Below are positions 1 through 12,794 of a stretch of 64,000 nt of DNA, piece after piece; positions within the stretch are counted from its first letter, which is position 1, and each line of letters starts with the position of its first letter. Location: NCBI GenBank assembly GCA_950097015.1, contig CATNEN010000002.1, positions 5,053,001-5,117,000 of the forward strand. Direction: 5' to 3'. A program made the position numbers and the translations under genes. The stretch comes from Macrostomum hystrix. Taxonomy: Eukaryota > Platyhelminthes > Macrostomidae. Under the pieces are notes generated by a model, which saw only the letters and a list, made by a program, of their open reading frames with translations, was not told the origin of the DNA and searched no databases.

Positions 1-172
1 GTCAGTAGGATATCACAGGAGGGATTATCAAGTCAGTAGGATATCACAGGAGGGATTATCAGGTCAGTAGGATATCACAGGAGGGATTATCAAGTCAGTA
101 GGATATCACAGGAGGGATTATCAGGTCAGTAGGATATCACAGGAGGGATTCTCAGGTCAGGGGGATATCACA
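1..172. repeat. 31-bp minisatellite in MTG2 intron
   Basis: Tandem copies of a 31-bp unit beginning gtcagtaggatatcacagg run from the window edge to about 172, so the array extends upstream of the window. It ends about 35 bp before the splice acceptor of the MTG2 last exon and therefore lies in that gene's final intron. Confidence 0.9.
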
Positions 173-208
173 GGTGATAAGATCCCATGTTCCTCTTTTC
201 ACCCGCAG

Positions 209-509
209 TCACATCGCCCGCTGTCCCTGTCTGCTCTGCGTGATCGATCTGGGAGCCCCGGATCCAGTCGGCCAGGTGGAGACACTGTTCTCAGAGCTGG
301 ACCATTTCTCAGCCAACATGTCCAGCTGTGTGCGGCTCATTGTGGCCAACAAGTGCGACCTGAGCTACTCAGCTGACAATCTGAGACTACTCAAGCGCGA
401 GGCCGATGATCTGCCGCCGGTGATTGCTCTGTCGGCCAAGACTGGAGAAAGTCTGGACACGTTAAATAACTTCCTGCATTCGTTCTTTCGGTTTAAAGCT
501 TATGGTTGA
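209..509 (+). CDS. MTG2: Mitochondrial ribosome-associated GTPase 2 (Obg family), last exon only
   Basis: This is the C-terminal exon of an Obg-type GTPase that acts in assembly of the large mitochondrial ribosomal subunit. The exon starts after the acceptor cccgcag (AG at 207-208) with one base of a split codon and ends at TGA 507-509. The translation has HIARCPCLLCVIDL (the family's HIERC..LL.VVDL segment), the G4 motif NKCDL and the G5 motif SAKTGESL. The spacing and the segment GQVETLFSELDHF fit MTG2 better than GTPBP10, which has a longer insert before G4. The Obg fold, G1-G3 motifs and the transit peptide lie upstream, outside the window. An AATAAA follows at 590. The next gene, UVSSA, is on the same strand about 1.2 kb downstream. 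Confidence 0.87.
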
Positions 510-589
510 CGGCTCGTTTATCTTCTGAACTTTTATGGACAGTCAATTGTGCGTTTAATTAGCATTTTTGTTACAAACCTAGTTTAATC

Positions 590-595
590 AATAAA
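590..595 (+). terminator. Poly(A) signal of MTG2
   Basis: An AATAAA hexamer lies 81 bp past the MTG2 stop codon in AT-rich DNA. It is the first one downstream and a likely cleavage and polyadenylation signal. Confidence 0.6.
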
Positions 596-781
596 AACTA
601 AATTATATATCTTAAAATGCTTTAAAAATTAGACTTTATTCTTGAAAATTATCAATTTCGTTTTCGATTTTTAATTTTTGTCGATTCAGCCTTTCACATG
701 CCATTTTCAAAGATGCCTGTAATAATAACTTTATTTCACTCCTTGTTTCCCAAGATTATTTCCCCAAATTTAACAAACCAA

Positions 782-1618
782 CAGGATTTCACCAGAAATT
801 CCCAACAGGATTTCCCATGAGATTCCCAACGATTTCCACTGAGAAATTACCAACAGGATTTCCCGTGCGATTCCCAACGATTTCCACTGAGATTACCAAC
901 AAGATTTCCCGTGAGATTCCCAACACAATTTCCCCTGAGATTACCAAAAGGATTTCCCCTGAGATTCCCAACACAATTTCCCCTGAGATTACCAAAAGGA
1001 TTTCCCGTGAGATTCCCAATACGATTTCCCGTGAGATTCCCAACAAGATTTCCCGTGAGATTCCCAATACAATTTCCCCTGAGATTACCAAAAGGATTTC
1101 CCGTGAGATTCCCAACACAATTTCCCCTGAGATTACCAAAAGGATTTCCCGTGAGATTCCCAATACGATTTCCCGTGAGATTCCCAATACGATTTCCCCT
1201 GAGATTACCAACACAGTTTCCCCTGAGATTACCAAAAGGATTTCCCGTGAGATTCCCAACACGATTTCCCCTTAGATTACCAACACGATTTCCCTTGAGA
1301 TTACCAATACGATTTCCCCTGAGATTCCCAACACGATTTCCCCTGAGATTACCATCAGGATTTCCTCTTAGATTGCCACCAGGAATCCCCCTTAGATTAC
1401 CAACATGATTTTCCCTGAGTTTTTCAACACGTTTTACCCTGATATTACCAACTCGATTTCCGCAGTGATTCCCAACACGATTTTGCGTGAGATTCCCAGC
1501 CAGATTTCCCCTGAGATTACCACCAGGTTTTCCTCTTAGATTACCACCAGGATTTCCCCTAAATTTTCCATCACGGTTCACCCTGAGATGACCAACAAGA
1601 TTTCCTCTGAGATTCCAA
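782..1618. repeat. 24-bp minisatellite between MTG2 and UVSSA
   Basis: About 34 copies of a degenerate 24-bp unit (gagattcccaacacgatttc plus ccct or ccgt). The period is a multiple of three and the unit lacks stops in some frames, so long spurious reading frames of 8-residue repeats occur on both strands. Divergence rises toward 1400-1618. Confidence 0.93.
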
Positions 1619-1642
1619 GTTATTTTTCATCGCTGATTTTGC

Positions 1643-1644
1643 AG
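1643..1644 (+). promoter_or_regulatory. Candidate splice acceptor in the UVSSA 5' leader
   Basis: The sequence ttttgcag precedes the UVSSA ATG by 48 bp with no coding exon upstream. It could be the acceptor of a 5'UTR intron or a spliced-leader trans-splice site. No transcript evidence is available. Confidence 0.3.
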
Positions 1645-1691
1645 TCTTCAATAAAATATTGAAAAGCAGCTCTACGTGAACAATACCAAGC

Positions 1692-4600
1692 ATGGCCGCC
1701 TTTCGTCGACAGAAGGTTCGGCCGGGTTCTCGAGACGCAGCCGAATCGGCCGATCCTAAGGAGCGCCTTCTCGCCTGCATCGATCGGCTGACCCGGAGCG
1801 GCGAGGCCTGCTTGAATCCCGCCGACTCGACCGAGTTGAAGCGCCTCTGCCGGGCTGATCAGCAGCTTGTAGATCTGGCCCACACCCTGCTGTGCCATCG
1901 GCTGGCTCAGGAGCACGCCCAGATTCGACTGTCGGCCTTTCAAATTGTCGACTTGCTGTTTAGAAGATCGCGCAGATTTCGTGAATTGACATTGGATAGA
2001 TTCGAGCGATTGGTTGGGGCTGTTCTGATTGGTTAGTTTAAAATTACCTTTAATTATATGTAGTTTTAAGCTACGTTGTTCCTTTATTCGTCAGTTGCGA
2101 CTCTACAGGATCATCAAATCGGTACTGCCGAATCTAAAATATTCATTAAATCATTAGTTTAAGTCTTAATTAGTCAACAAGTTGTTATTTACGAATCAAA
2201 TTTAGTTCTCAAATCGTTAGTTTTGAATCTAAAGTAGTCATCAAATCGTTAGTTTTGAATCTGAAGGAGTCATCAAATCGTTAGTTTTGAATCTGAAGGA
2301 GTCATCAAATCGTTAGTTTTGAATCTGAAGGAGTCATCAAATCGTTAGTTTTGAATCTGAAGGAGTCATCAAATCGTTAGTTTTGAATCTGAAGGAGTCA
2401 TCAAATCGTTAGTTTTGAATCTGAAAGAGTCATCAAATCGTTAGTTTTGAATCTGAAGGAGTCATCAAATCGTTAGTTTTGAATCTGAAGGAGTCATCAA
2501 ATCGTTAGTTTTGAATCTGAAAGAGTCATCAAATCGTTAGTTTTGAATCTGAAGGAGTCATCAAATCGTTAGTTTTGAATCTGAAGGAGTCATCAAATCG
2601 TTAGTTTTGAATCTGAAGGAGTCATCAAATCGTTAGTTTTGAATCTAAAGTGCTCCTTAAATCGTTAGTTTCGAATTTTTATGTCTCCTAATTAACGTGT
2701 TTTGTATACGTTTTGGTCCTCGTCAATCCCAAAACTCCTTGGCAACCAAACAACTCGCAGACAACGAAGCTAAAAGTCCGCTGCCTAAGCCAGTTTCCGT
2801 ATTTCGCCAGCTGGGTGACCTGGCTTTGCAAACATTCATCGACTGGCACAATGACTTCAGCGTGGAGCATCCAAAACTTGTGTTTGCCTTCCGATTTCTG
2901 TCTCAGGCTCATTCTGTGAGTTGTGCTTTGACAAATTTGTTTAATACATGACTCTTAGTGTACAGATGTTCAGTCTGGGGACTAGGTATTGCTTCTTTAG
3001 GACTGAGAATCGAACCCCCGATCTCCCGTTCAGAAGTGTTTTCAGCTCTAACCACTGGGCAATGGGACCGTAAGAATCTAACCCTGGGTGACTAATCCCT
3101 TGAGGGCTGAGTGGGCAGAGCTGTCTAACGCGTTTGCCTCTCGCACCAAGGTCCCTGAGCTCGATTCCGCGGCAAGGCCACATTCATTTGAGGCGCAGCC
3201 GCGAAGAGAAATTTTGGGACCTTTTTAGTGCAAGTTGCATCCTTGAGGGCCAACCTCCAAGGCACAGTGGAGAGTGTACACTGCCTGACGATGAGAAAGT
3301 CAGGGCAGATGTACACACCTATATGATCGGTGCCTTCGTACAGTATCTGTGTGCGTGTGTGCTCAGGAGTCAGCGGAATGGGCAGAATTGCCTCCTCGCT
3401 GGCTGCGGGTCTAGTGTCACTAAATGATGTGCCATGGCCAGCAGCCCTGCTGCAATTATTATTATAAGTATTATTATTATTAGTAGTAGCAGTAGTATTA
3501 GTAGTAGTAGTTGTTGTCGTTGTAGTAGCAGTATAAGTAGCAGTAGTGGTATAGCTAGACGTGTATGACATGTCCATCACAGTCTTCAATATTTGTTGTC
3601 GTGTGCACTGAGTTCCACATGGAACCAACTGCAGAACGACAACAAAAATAATAGCAACAGTACAACAGAGCAAGGCTCATGTGCTCATAGCTCATGTGCT
3701 CATGTGCAGGCTTGCATGTGACAGAATTCTGTCCACTCCAGTCTGTAATTAAGAGTTCAAAAAACTAATTTTCTTTGCTCCTAGGCAAGAAATGAGTTTT
3801 GCTTAGAGGTTCTCAAATTCATTTCCTCTTTCTCTTAGCTGCCTATTGGGCCGCTGCACGCGATGCAACCCGTTTAAGGCAGTAAATCTAACGAGCACGA
3901 CTCAATATAAGCTTGTCATGGCAAAGAAGAAAACCATTCCTTAATTGAAAAATCTGGATGTTAATACAGAAACAGCGTACTACCCTCGTAAAACCACAAT
4001 ATGCTTTTTGTACTATCATAATTAGTAAGGTTAATATACTCACAACGAAATACATATTGACTGTCTGTAAATTTCGAACACCCAGGCGCGCCTGGCCCAG
4101 GTTCGCGACCGCTTATCGCAGGCCGCTGCCCAGCAACTGGCCGAAGCTCGTCGCCTGGCCGAGAAGAAGCGCGAGCTGCTTCAAGAGGCTCGTCAACAGT
4201 TCTCAGACGAGGAAGCTGAACTCACCGCTTGCCTAGCAACCGTTGCTAACTGTCTGGAACTGCTGGTGCCACGACCCGAGGATTTTGACGTCAACGCGCT
4301 CACGTCGGACCAACTTGCCGATGCTCCCGATGCCGACCTGCTAGACATTGGCCTCGTCGACGAGGATGACTTTGAGACGGCAACAGAGGACGAACGTCGA
4401 CGACTTCATGGCATCGTGAGCTCGACTGCCACAGCCACCGCCGCCGGTGGCAGCCTCGGCCAGGTGCAGCTGCGCCTGGTTCGGCCTTGCATTCGTCAGA
4501 CTCCGGACAATGCGGAACTGCTGGAGGCCTTGGTGACCCGCTCTGAGCAGCTGCGCAAACGGCTCATGCCTAAGCTGGCTCGCTGGCTAGCTCTAGTCCA

Positions 4601-5594
4601 GCGGTGCAGCGATGTTGAAGGCGCCGAGGCTGCGCCACTCCGAGACCGCCTGACCGACCTGGTGGCGCAGGCAGATCGGCTGCTCGGCCAAGTCAAAGGG
4701 CTGCGCATTGTGCGGCCCGGCCAGGACACAGGTGCCAACAATGAGTCCTTTGCCGCAGACGATGACGATGAAAATGCCAGCGTCAACGAGTCCTCGGCCG
4801 ACTTTGAAGTTGTAGAAAAGAAAGACGGCTTTGAGACCGACGCCGCCGCGCCTCAGTCGCCGCCGACTCGACGGCCACAAGCAGCGTCGTCATCTTCGTC
4901 AACAGCCGCCGTTCGTGCAGCTCAGAATGCGGCGTCAAATCAGTCGGCCTCTTCAACATCTGCCAGCAGCTCCGATCAGGTTCCCGTGGTGCCATTCGGC
5001 CTGGACCTGCTGCACTGGGGCGCCAAGGACTCCGCGCTCGGCTCCGCCACCATCGGCTACCGCATGGACGACGGCGGACACTCGTTTGGCTATCGCCCTC
5101 TTGATGGTGACGAGTCCTTCGAGATCAGCGGCAGTCGGCACATTCTGACGATGCGTACGATGGTCTTTGCCACCCCGGACCAGCCAGTGCGCTGGGCCTG
5201 CCGACATCCGCTGCCCGACGGTGGCGTCTGCGCCCGCATGGACCGCCTGAAATGCCCGTTCCACGGTCGCATTGTGCCGCGCGATGAAACTGGCAAGCCG
5301 ACTAGCCAGTCCGCTGAAGCAGATCCCACTGCCGAGACAGATGCGGTTGCGCCCAACAAGAAGCTCAAGAAGAAGACAAAGGAAAAGAAGAAATCTCCTG
5401 AGGTGGGCGGCGGCGGCGGTGGCGGAGGCCTGGTGAACATCCGGGCGCTGGTGGACAACCCGCGCAGCCGCCTGGCAGCCAGGGTTGCCAGCAAGGCGGC
5501 TCTGCGCAAGGCAGCCGAAGACGAGGACGCCAGGCGGCGTAGAAAAATGCTGGATAAATTTGGCGACCAATTCCAGTACCAGTTTCTCAACTGA
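1692..5594 (+). CDS. UVSSA: UV-stimulated scaffold protein A (transcription-coupled repair factor)
   Basis: Exons 1692-2031, 2761-2915 and 4086-5594 join in frame to about 667 aa (human UVSSA is 709). UVSSA bridges stalled RNA polymerase II, CSA and TFIIH in transcription-coupled nucleotide excision repair. The N-terminal VHS-like region shows QEHAQIRLSAFQIVDLLF (about residues 78-95), and exon 2 continues it with DWHNDF and LVFAFRFL. An acidic stretch followed by DFEVVEKKDGFE near residue 404 resembles the human TFIIH p62-binding peptide, at nearly the same position. The C-terminal DUF2043 region has FGLDLLHWG, a zinc-knuckle-like C-x(8)-C with PLPDGG, then RMDRLKCPFHG near residues 537-557, followed by a Lys-rich tract and a poly-Gly run. 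ATG 1692 is the first start in frame. Donor and acceptor phases agree (1, then 0). Intron 1 carries a 32-bp minisatellite and intron 2 carries SINEs. Confidence 0.93.
2218..2668. repeat. 32-bp minisatellite in UVSSA intron 1
   Basis: About 14 near-identical copies of a 32-bp unit (gtcatcaaatcgttagtttt plus gaatctgaagga). Only single-base variants (aaaga for aagga) are seen in the core; the ends are diverged. Confidence 0.95.
2960..3092 (-). mobile_element. tRNA-like SINE head, second family (fragment)
   Basis: Read on the - strand it has an A-box-like cagtggttagagctg and a B-box-like gggttcgattctc about 40 bp apart, the layout of a tRNA-derived pol III promoter. Similar heads occur near 25,840, 30,940 and 58,930. 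It lies in UVSSA intron 2, back to back with the SINE at 3102. Confidence 0.6.
3102..3485 (+). mobile_element. tRNA-derived SINE, family 1
   Basis: A tRNA-like head (gtgggcagagctgtctaacg ... gagctcgattccg) is followed by a conserved body containing ggcgcagccgcg, gggccaacctccaaggcacag and gtcagcggaatgggcagaa, and an ATT-rich tail. The same roughly 360-bp unit recurs at least nine more times in the window on either strand. It sits in UVSSA intron 2. Confidence 0.88.
3455..3560. repeat. TAG/TTG/ATT trinucleotide microsatellite
   Basis: Imperfect ATT, AGT and TTG trinucleotides follow and extend the SINE tail. Confidence 0.75.
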
Positions 5595-5833
5595 TCAAAC
5601 TTTTCATTGATCAGTTCCTCTTGTCTCTGTGGTGTTCAACCTGTCCTGACCTGCTTATGAACACTCTCAGTGCTGTGCCTTTAAGCTCATGTGTAATCTT
5701 GTAAACTCATGCCCTCAGATAACAGAAAAATATGAGTATTTATTCAATCCTGAATGTTTTTGCAATGGAATGAATGAATTCATAATTTGGTTGATTCTCA
5801 TAGCATATAGTCATGTCGTTTTCATTTCTTTTT

Positions 5834-5839
5834 AATAAA
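5834..5839 (+). terminator. Poly(A) signal of UVSSA
   Basis: AATAAA lies 240 bp after the UVSSA stop, just before the 21-bp satellite begins. Confidence 0.55.
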
Positions 5840-5904
5840 ATAACAAGTGGAACCCTCAGTAATGTTTTCCAGAAACTTCAGATACTTTTAGAACGTACTA
5901 GATT

Positions 5905-8900
5905 TGTGACTTGATGCTCTAGACATCAGACTAGATACTCTAGACATCAGACTAGATACTCTAGATATCAGACTAGATACTCTAGACATCCGACTAGATA
6001 CTCTAGATATCAGACTAGATACTCTAGACATCAGACTAGATACTCTAGATATCAGACTAGATACTCTAGACATCAGACTAGATACTCTAGACATCAGACT
6101 AGATACTCTAGACATCAGACTAGATACTCTAGATATCAGACTAGATACTCTAGACATCAGACTAGATACTCTAGATATCAGACTAGATACTCTAGACATC
6201 AGACTAGATACTCTAGATATCAGACTAGATACTCTAGACATCAGACTAGATACTCTAGATATCAGACTAGATACTCTAGACATCAGACTAGATACTCTAG
6301 ATATCAGACTAGATACTCTAGATATCAGACTAGATACTCTAGACATCAGACTAGATACTCTAGACAAGAGGCTAGATACTCTAGATATCAGACTAGATAC
6401 TCTAGATATCAGACTAGATACTCTAGATATCAGGCTAGATACTCTAGACATCAGACTAGATACTCTAGATATCAGACTAGATACTCTAGATATCAGACTA
6501 GATACTCTAGATATCAGACTAGATACTCTAGACATCAGGCTAGATACTCTAGACATCAGACTAGATACTCTAGATATCAGACTAGATACTCTAGACATCA
6601 GACTAGATACTCTTGACAAGAGGCTAGATACTCTAGATATCAGACTAGATACTCTAGACATCAGACTAGATACTCTAGACATCAGACTAGATACTCTAGA
6701 TATCAGACTAGATACTCTAGACATCAGACTAGATACTCTAGACAAGAGGCTAGATACTCTAGATATCAGACTAGATACTCTAGATATCAGACTAGATACT
6801 CTAGATATCAGACTAGATACTCTAGATATCAGACTAGATACTCTAGACGTCAAGCTAGATACTCTAGATATCAGACTAGATACTCTAGATATCAGACTAG
6901 ATACTCTAGACATCAGACTAGATACTCTAGACATCAGACTAGATACTCTAGACATCAGACTAGATACTCTAGACATCAGACTAGATACTCTAGACATCAG
7001 ACTAGATACTCTAGATATCAGACTAGATACTCTAGACATCAGACTAGATACTCTAGACATCAGACTAGATACTCTAGATATCAGACTAGATACTCTAGAC
7101 ATCAGACTAGATACTCTAGACATCAGACTAGATACTCTAGACAAGAGGCTAGATACTCTAGATATCAGACTAGATAATCTAGATATCAGACTTCATACTA
7201 TAGATATCAGACTAGAAACTTTAGACAACAGACTAGATACACTAGACATCAGACTAGATACACTAGACAACAGACTAGATACACTAGACATCAGACTAGA
7301 TACACTAGACAACAGACTAGATACTCTAGATATCAGACTAGATACTCTAGATATCAGACTAGATACTCTAGACATCAGACTAGATACTCTAGACAAGAGG
7401 CTAGATACTCTAGATATCAGACTAGATACTCTAGACATCAGACTAGATACTCTAGATATCAGACTAGATACTCTAGACATCAGACTAGATACTCTAGATA
7501 TCAGACTAGATACTCTAGACATCAGACTAGATACTCTAGACAAGAGGCTAGATACTCTAGATATCAGACTAGATACTCTAGATATCAGACTAGATACTCT
7601 AGATATCAGACTAGATACTCTAGACGTCAGACTAGATACTCTAGATATCAGACTAGATACTCTAGATATCAGACTAGATACTCTAGACATCAGACTAGAT
7701 ACTCTAGATATCAGACTAGATACTCTAGACATCAGACTAGATACTCTAGATATCAGACTAGATACTCTAGACATCAGACTAGATACTCTAGATATCAGAC
7801 TAGATACTCTAGACATCAGACTAGATACTCTAGACAAGAGGCTAGATACTCTAGATATCAGACTAGATACTCTAGATATCAGACTAGATACTCTAGATAT
7901 CAGACTAGATACTCTAGACGTCAGACTAGATACTCTAGATATCAGACTAGATACTCTAGATATCAGACTAGATACTCTAGACATCAGACTAGATACTCTA
8001 GACATCAGACTAGATACTCTAGACATCAGACTAGATACTCTAGACATCAGACTAGATACTCTAGACATCAGACTAGATACTCTAGATATCAGACTAGATA
8101 CTCTAGACATCAGACTAGATACTCTAGACATCAGACTAGATACTCTAGATATCAGACTAGATACTCTAGACATCAGACTAGATACTCTAGACATCAGACT
8201 AGATACTCTAGACAAGAGGCTAGATACTCTAGATATCAGACTAGATACTCTAGATATCAGACTAGATACTCTAGATATCAGACTAGATACTCTAGACGTC
8301 AGACTAGATACTCTAGATATCAGACTAGATACTCTAGATATCAGACTAGATACTCTAGACATCAGACTAGATACTCTAGACATCAGACTAGATACTCTAG
8401 ACATCAGACTAGATACTCTAGACATCAGACTAGATACTCTAGACATCAGACTAGATACTCTAGACATCAGACTAGATACTCTAGACATCAGACTAGATAC
8501 TCTAGACATCAGACTAGATACTCTAGATATCAGACTAGATACTCTAGACATCAGACTAGATACTCTAGATATCAGACTAGATACTCTAGACATCAGACTA
8601 GATACTCTAGATATCAGACTAGATACTCTAGACATCAGACTAGATACTCTAGATATCAGACTAGATACTCTAGATATCAGACTAGATACTCTAGACATCA
8701 GACTAGATACTCTAGACAAGAGGCTAGATACTCTAGATATCAGACTAGATACTCTAGATATCAGACTAGATACTCTAGATATCAGGCTAGATACTCTAGA
8801 CATCAGACTAGATACTCTAGATATCAGACTAGATACTCTAGATATCAGACTAGATACTCTAGATATCAGACTAGATACTCTAGACATCAGGCTAGATACT

Positions 8901-11900
8901 CTAGACATCAGACTAGATACTCTAGATATCAGACTAGATACTCTAGACATCAGACTAGATACTCTAGACAAGAGGCTAGATACTCTAGATATCAGACTAG
9001 ATACTCTAGACATCAGACTAGATACTCTAGACATCAGACTAGATACTCTAGATATCAGACTAGATACTCTAGACATCAGACTAGATACTCTAGACAAGAG
9101 GCTAGATACTCTAGATATCAGACTAGATACTCTAGATATCAGACTAGATACTCTAGATATCAGACTAGATACTCTAGACGTCAGACTAGATACTCTAGAT
9201 ATCAGACTAGATACTCTAGATATCAGACTAGATACTCTAGACATCAGACTAGATACTCTAGACATCAGACTAGATACTCTAGACATCAGACTAGATACTC
9301 TAGACATCAGACTAGATACTCTAGACATCAGACTAGATACTCTAGATATCAGACTAGATACTCTAGACATCAGACTAGATACTCTAGACATCAGACTAGA
9401 TACTCTAGATATCAGACTAGATACTCTAGACATCAGACTAGATACTCTAGACATCAGACTAGATACTCTAGACAAGAGGCTAGATACTCTAGATATCAGA
9501 CTAGATAATCTAGATATCAGACTTCATACTATAGATATCAGACTAGAAACTTTAGACAACAGACTAGATACACTAGACATCAGACTAGATACACTAGACA
9601 ACAGACTAGATACACTAGACATCAGACTAGATACACTAGACAACAGACTAGATACTCTAGATATCAGACTAGATACTCTAGATATCAGACTAGATACTCT
9701 AGACATCAGACTAGATACTCTAGACAAGAGGCTAGATACTCTAGATATCAGACTAGATACTCTAGACATCAGACTAGATACTCTAGATATCAGACTAGAT
9801 ACTCTAGACATCAGACTAGATACTCTAGATATCAGACTAGATACTCTAGACATCAGACTAGATACTCTAGACAAGAGGCTAGATACTCTAGATATCAGAC
9901 TAGATACTCTAGATATCAGACTAGATACTCTAGATATCAGACTAGATACTCTAGACAGTCAGACTAGATACTCTAGATATCAGACTAGATACTCTAGATA
10001 TCAGACTAGATACTCTAGACATCAGACTAGATACTCTAGATATCAGACTAGATACTCTAGACATCAGACTAGATACTCTAGATATCAGACTAGATACTCT
10101 AGACATCAGACTAGATACTCTAGATATCAGACTAGATACTCTAGACATCAGACTAGATACTCTAGACAAGAGGCTAGATACTCTAGATATCAGACTAGAT
10201 ACTCTAGATATCAGACTAGATACTCTAGATATCAGACTAGATACTCTAGACGTCAGACTAGATACTCTAGATATCAGACTAGATACTCTAGATATCAGAC
10301 TAGATACTCTAGACATCAGACTAGATACTCTAGACATCAGACTAGATACTCTAGACATCAGACTAGATACTCTAGACATCAGACTAGATACTCTAGACAT
10401 CAGACTAGATACTCTAGATATCAGACTAGATACTCTAGACATCAGACTAGATACTCTAGACATCAGACTAGATACTCTAGATATCAGACTAGATACTCTA
10501 GACATCAGACTAGATACTCTAGACATCAGACTAGATACTCTAGACAAGAGGCTAGATACTCTAGATATCAGACTAGATACTCTAGATATCAGACTAGATA
10601 CTCTAGATATCAGACTAGATACTCTAGACGTCAGACTAGATACTCTAGATATCAGACTAGATACTCTAGATATCAGACTAGATACTCTAGACATCAGACT
10701 AGATACTCTAGACATCAGACTAGATACTCTAGACATCAGACTAGATACTCTAGACATCAGACTAGATACTCTAGACATCAGACTAGATACTCTAGATATC
10801 AGACTAGATACTCTAGACATCAGACTAGATACTCTAGACATCAGACTAGATACTCTAGATATCAGACTAGATACTCTAGACATCAGACTAGATACTCTAG
10901 ACATCAGACTAGATACTCTAGACAAGAGGCTAGATACTCTAGATATCAGACTAGATAATCTAGATATCAGACTTCATACTATAGATATCAGACTAGAAAC
11001 TTTAGACAACAGACTAGATACACTAGACATCAGACTAGATACACTAGACAACAGACTAGATACACTAGACATCAGACTAGATACACTAGACAACAGACTA
11101 GATACTCTAGATATCAGACTAGATACTCTAGATATCAGACTAGATACTCTAGACATCAGACTAGATACTCTAGACAAGAGGCTAGATACTCTAGATATCA
11201 GACTAGATACTCTAGACATCAGACTAGATACTCTAGATATCAGACTAGATACTCTAGACATCAGACTAGATACTCTAGATATCAGACTAGATACTCTAGA
11301 CATCAGACTAGATACTCTAGACAAGAGGCTAGATACTCTAGATATCAGACTAGATACTCTAGATATCAGACTAGATACTCTAGATATCAGACTAGATACT
11401 CTAGACGTCAGACTAGATACTCTAGATATCAGACTAGATACTCTAGATATCAGACTAGATACTCTAGACATCAGACTAGATACTCTAGATATCAGACTAG
11501 ATACTCTAGACATCAGACTAGATACTCTAGATATCAGACTAGATACTCTAGACATCAGACTAGATACTCTAGATATCAGACTAGATACTCTAGACATCAG
11601 ACTAGATACTCTAGACAAGAGGCTAGATACTCTAGATATCAGACTAGATACTCTAGATATCAGACTAGATACTCTAGATATCAGACTAGATACTCTAGAC
11701 GTCAGACTAGATACTCTAGATATCAGACTAGATACTCTAGATATCAGACTAGATACTCTAGACATCAGACTAGATACTCTAGACATCAGACTAGATACTC
11801 TAGACATCAGACTAGATACTCTAGACATCAGACTAGATACTCTAGACATCAGACTAGATACTCTAGATATCAGACTAGATACTCTAGATATAGACTAGAT

Positions 11901-12725
11901 ACTCTAGACGTCAGACTAGATACTCTAGATATCAGACTAGATTACTCTAGATATCAGACTAGATACTCTAGACATCAGGACTAGATACTCTAGACATCAG
12001 ACTAGATACTCTAGACATCAGACTAGATACTCTAGACATCAGACTAGATACTCTAGACATCAGACTAGATACTCTAGATATCAGACTAGATACTCTAGAC
12101 ATCAGACTAGATACTCTAGACATCAGACTAGATACTCTAGATATCAGACTAGATACTCTAGACATCAGACTAGATACTCTAGACATCAGACTAGATACTC
12201 TAGACAAGAGGCTAGATACTCTAGATATCAGACTAGATACTCTAGATATCAGACTAGATACTCTAGATATCAGACTAGATACTCTAGACGTCAGACTAGA
12301 TACTCTAGATATCAGACTAGATACTCTAGATATCAGACAGATACTCTAGACATCAGACTAGATACTCTAGACATCAGACTAGATACTCTAGACATCAGAC
12401 TAGATACTCTAGACATCAGACTAGATACTCTAGACATCAGACTAGATACTCTAGATATCAGACTAGATACTCTAGACATCAGACTAGATACTCTAGACAT
12501 CAGGACTAGATACTCTAGATATCAGACTAGATACTCTAGACATCAGACTAGATACTCTAGACATCAGACTAGATACTCTAGACAAGAGGCTAGATACTCT
12601 AGATATCAGACTAGATACTCTAGATATCAGACTTCATACTATAGATATCAGACTAGAAACTTTAGACAACAGACTAGATACACTAGACATCAGACTAGAT
12701 ACACTAGACAACAGACTAGATTTGA
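5905..12725. repeat. 6.8-kb satellite of a 21-bp unit between UVSSA and NUP85
   Basis: About 325 head-to-tail copies of gactagatactctagacatc plus a. The main variants are atatca, acaagagg and acgtca in the last third of the unit. An XbaI-like TCTAGA is present in most copies. A diverged block containing cttcatactatag recurs at about 7191, 9522, 10972 and 12632, giving spacings of 2331, 1450 and 1660 bp, so there is higher-order structure. Copies from about 11,880 to 12,510 carry single-base indels (for example near 11,889, 11,941, 12,338 and 12,503), whereas the left part keeps perfect phase. On the - strand one frame is open for hundreds of codons (heptapeptide MSRVSSL), a consequence of the 21-bp period. 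Confidence 0.97.
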
Positions 12726-12780
12726 GACTATTATACTACTTTTGTCAATCACTCTACCAGTCACTCTACTCTCTCGCTTC

Positions 12781-12782
12781 AG
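12781..12782 (+). promoter_or_regulatory. Candidate acceptor just upstream of the NUP85 start
   Basis: A pyrimidine-rich run (ctctactctctcgcttcag) ends 12 bp before the NUP85 ATG, and only about 60 bp separate the satellite from this site. It looks like a 3' splice site for a 5'UTR intron or a spliced-leader addition site. Inference only. Confidence 0.35.
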
Positions 12783-12794
12783 CCAATAGCCATA

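Noticed and set aside
789-1581. Open frames of 150-240 codons on both strands with 8-residue repeats
   Set aside because: Products of the 24-bp minisatellite between MTG2 and UVSSA.
3125-3673. 182-codon - strand frame and several similar frames at 25,850, 33,740, 33,860, 55,490 and 57,230
   Set aside because: All are shadows of the family-1 SINE and its trinucleotide tail.
4496-5570. Several open frames antisense to or out of frame with UVSSA exon 3
   Set aside because: The exon is GC-rich, which opens shadow frames; only the + frame 4086-5594 has UVSSA motifs.
5888-12207. Very long open frames (up to 760 codons) of SRVSSL-type heptads on the - strand
   Set aside because: They are entirely inside the 21-bp satellite; the frame is open only because the unit length is a multiple of three and lacks stops in that frame.
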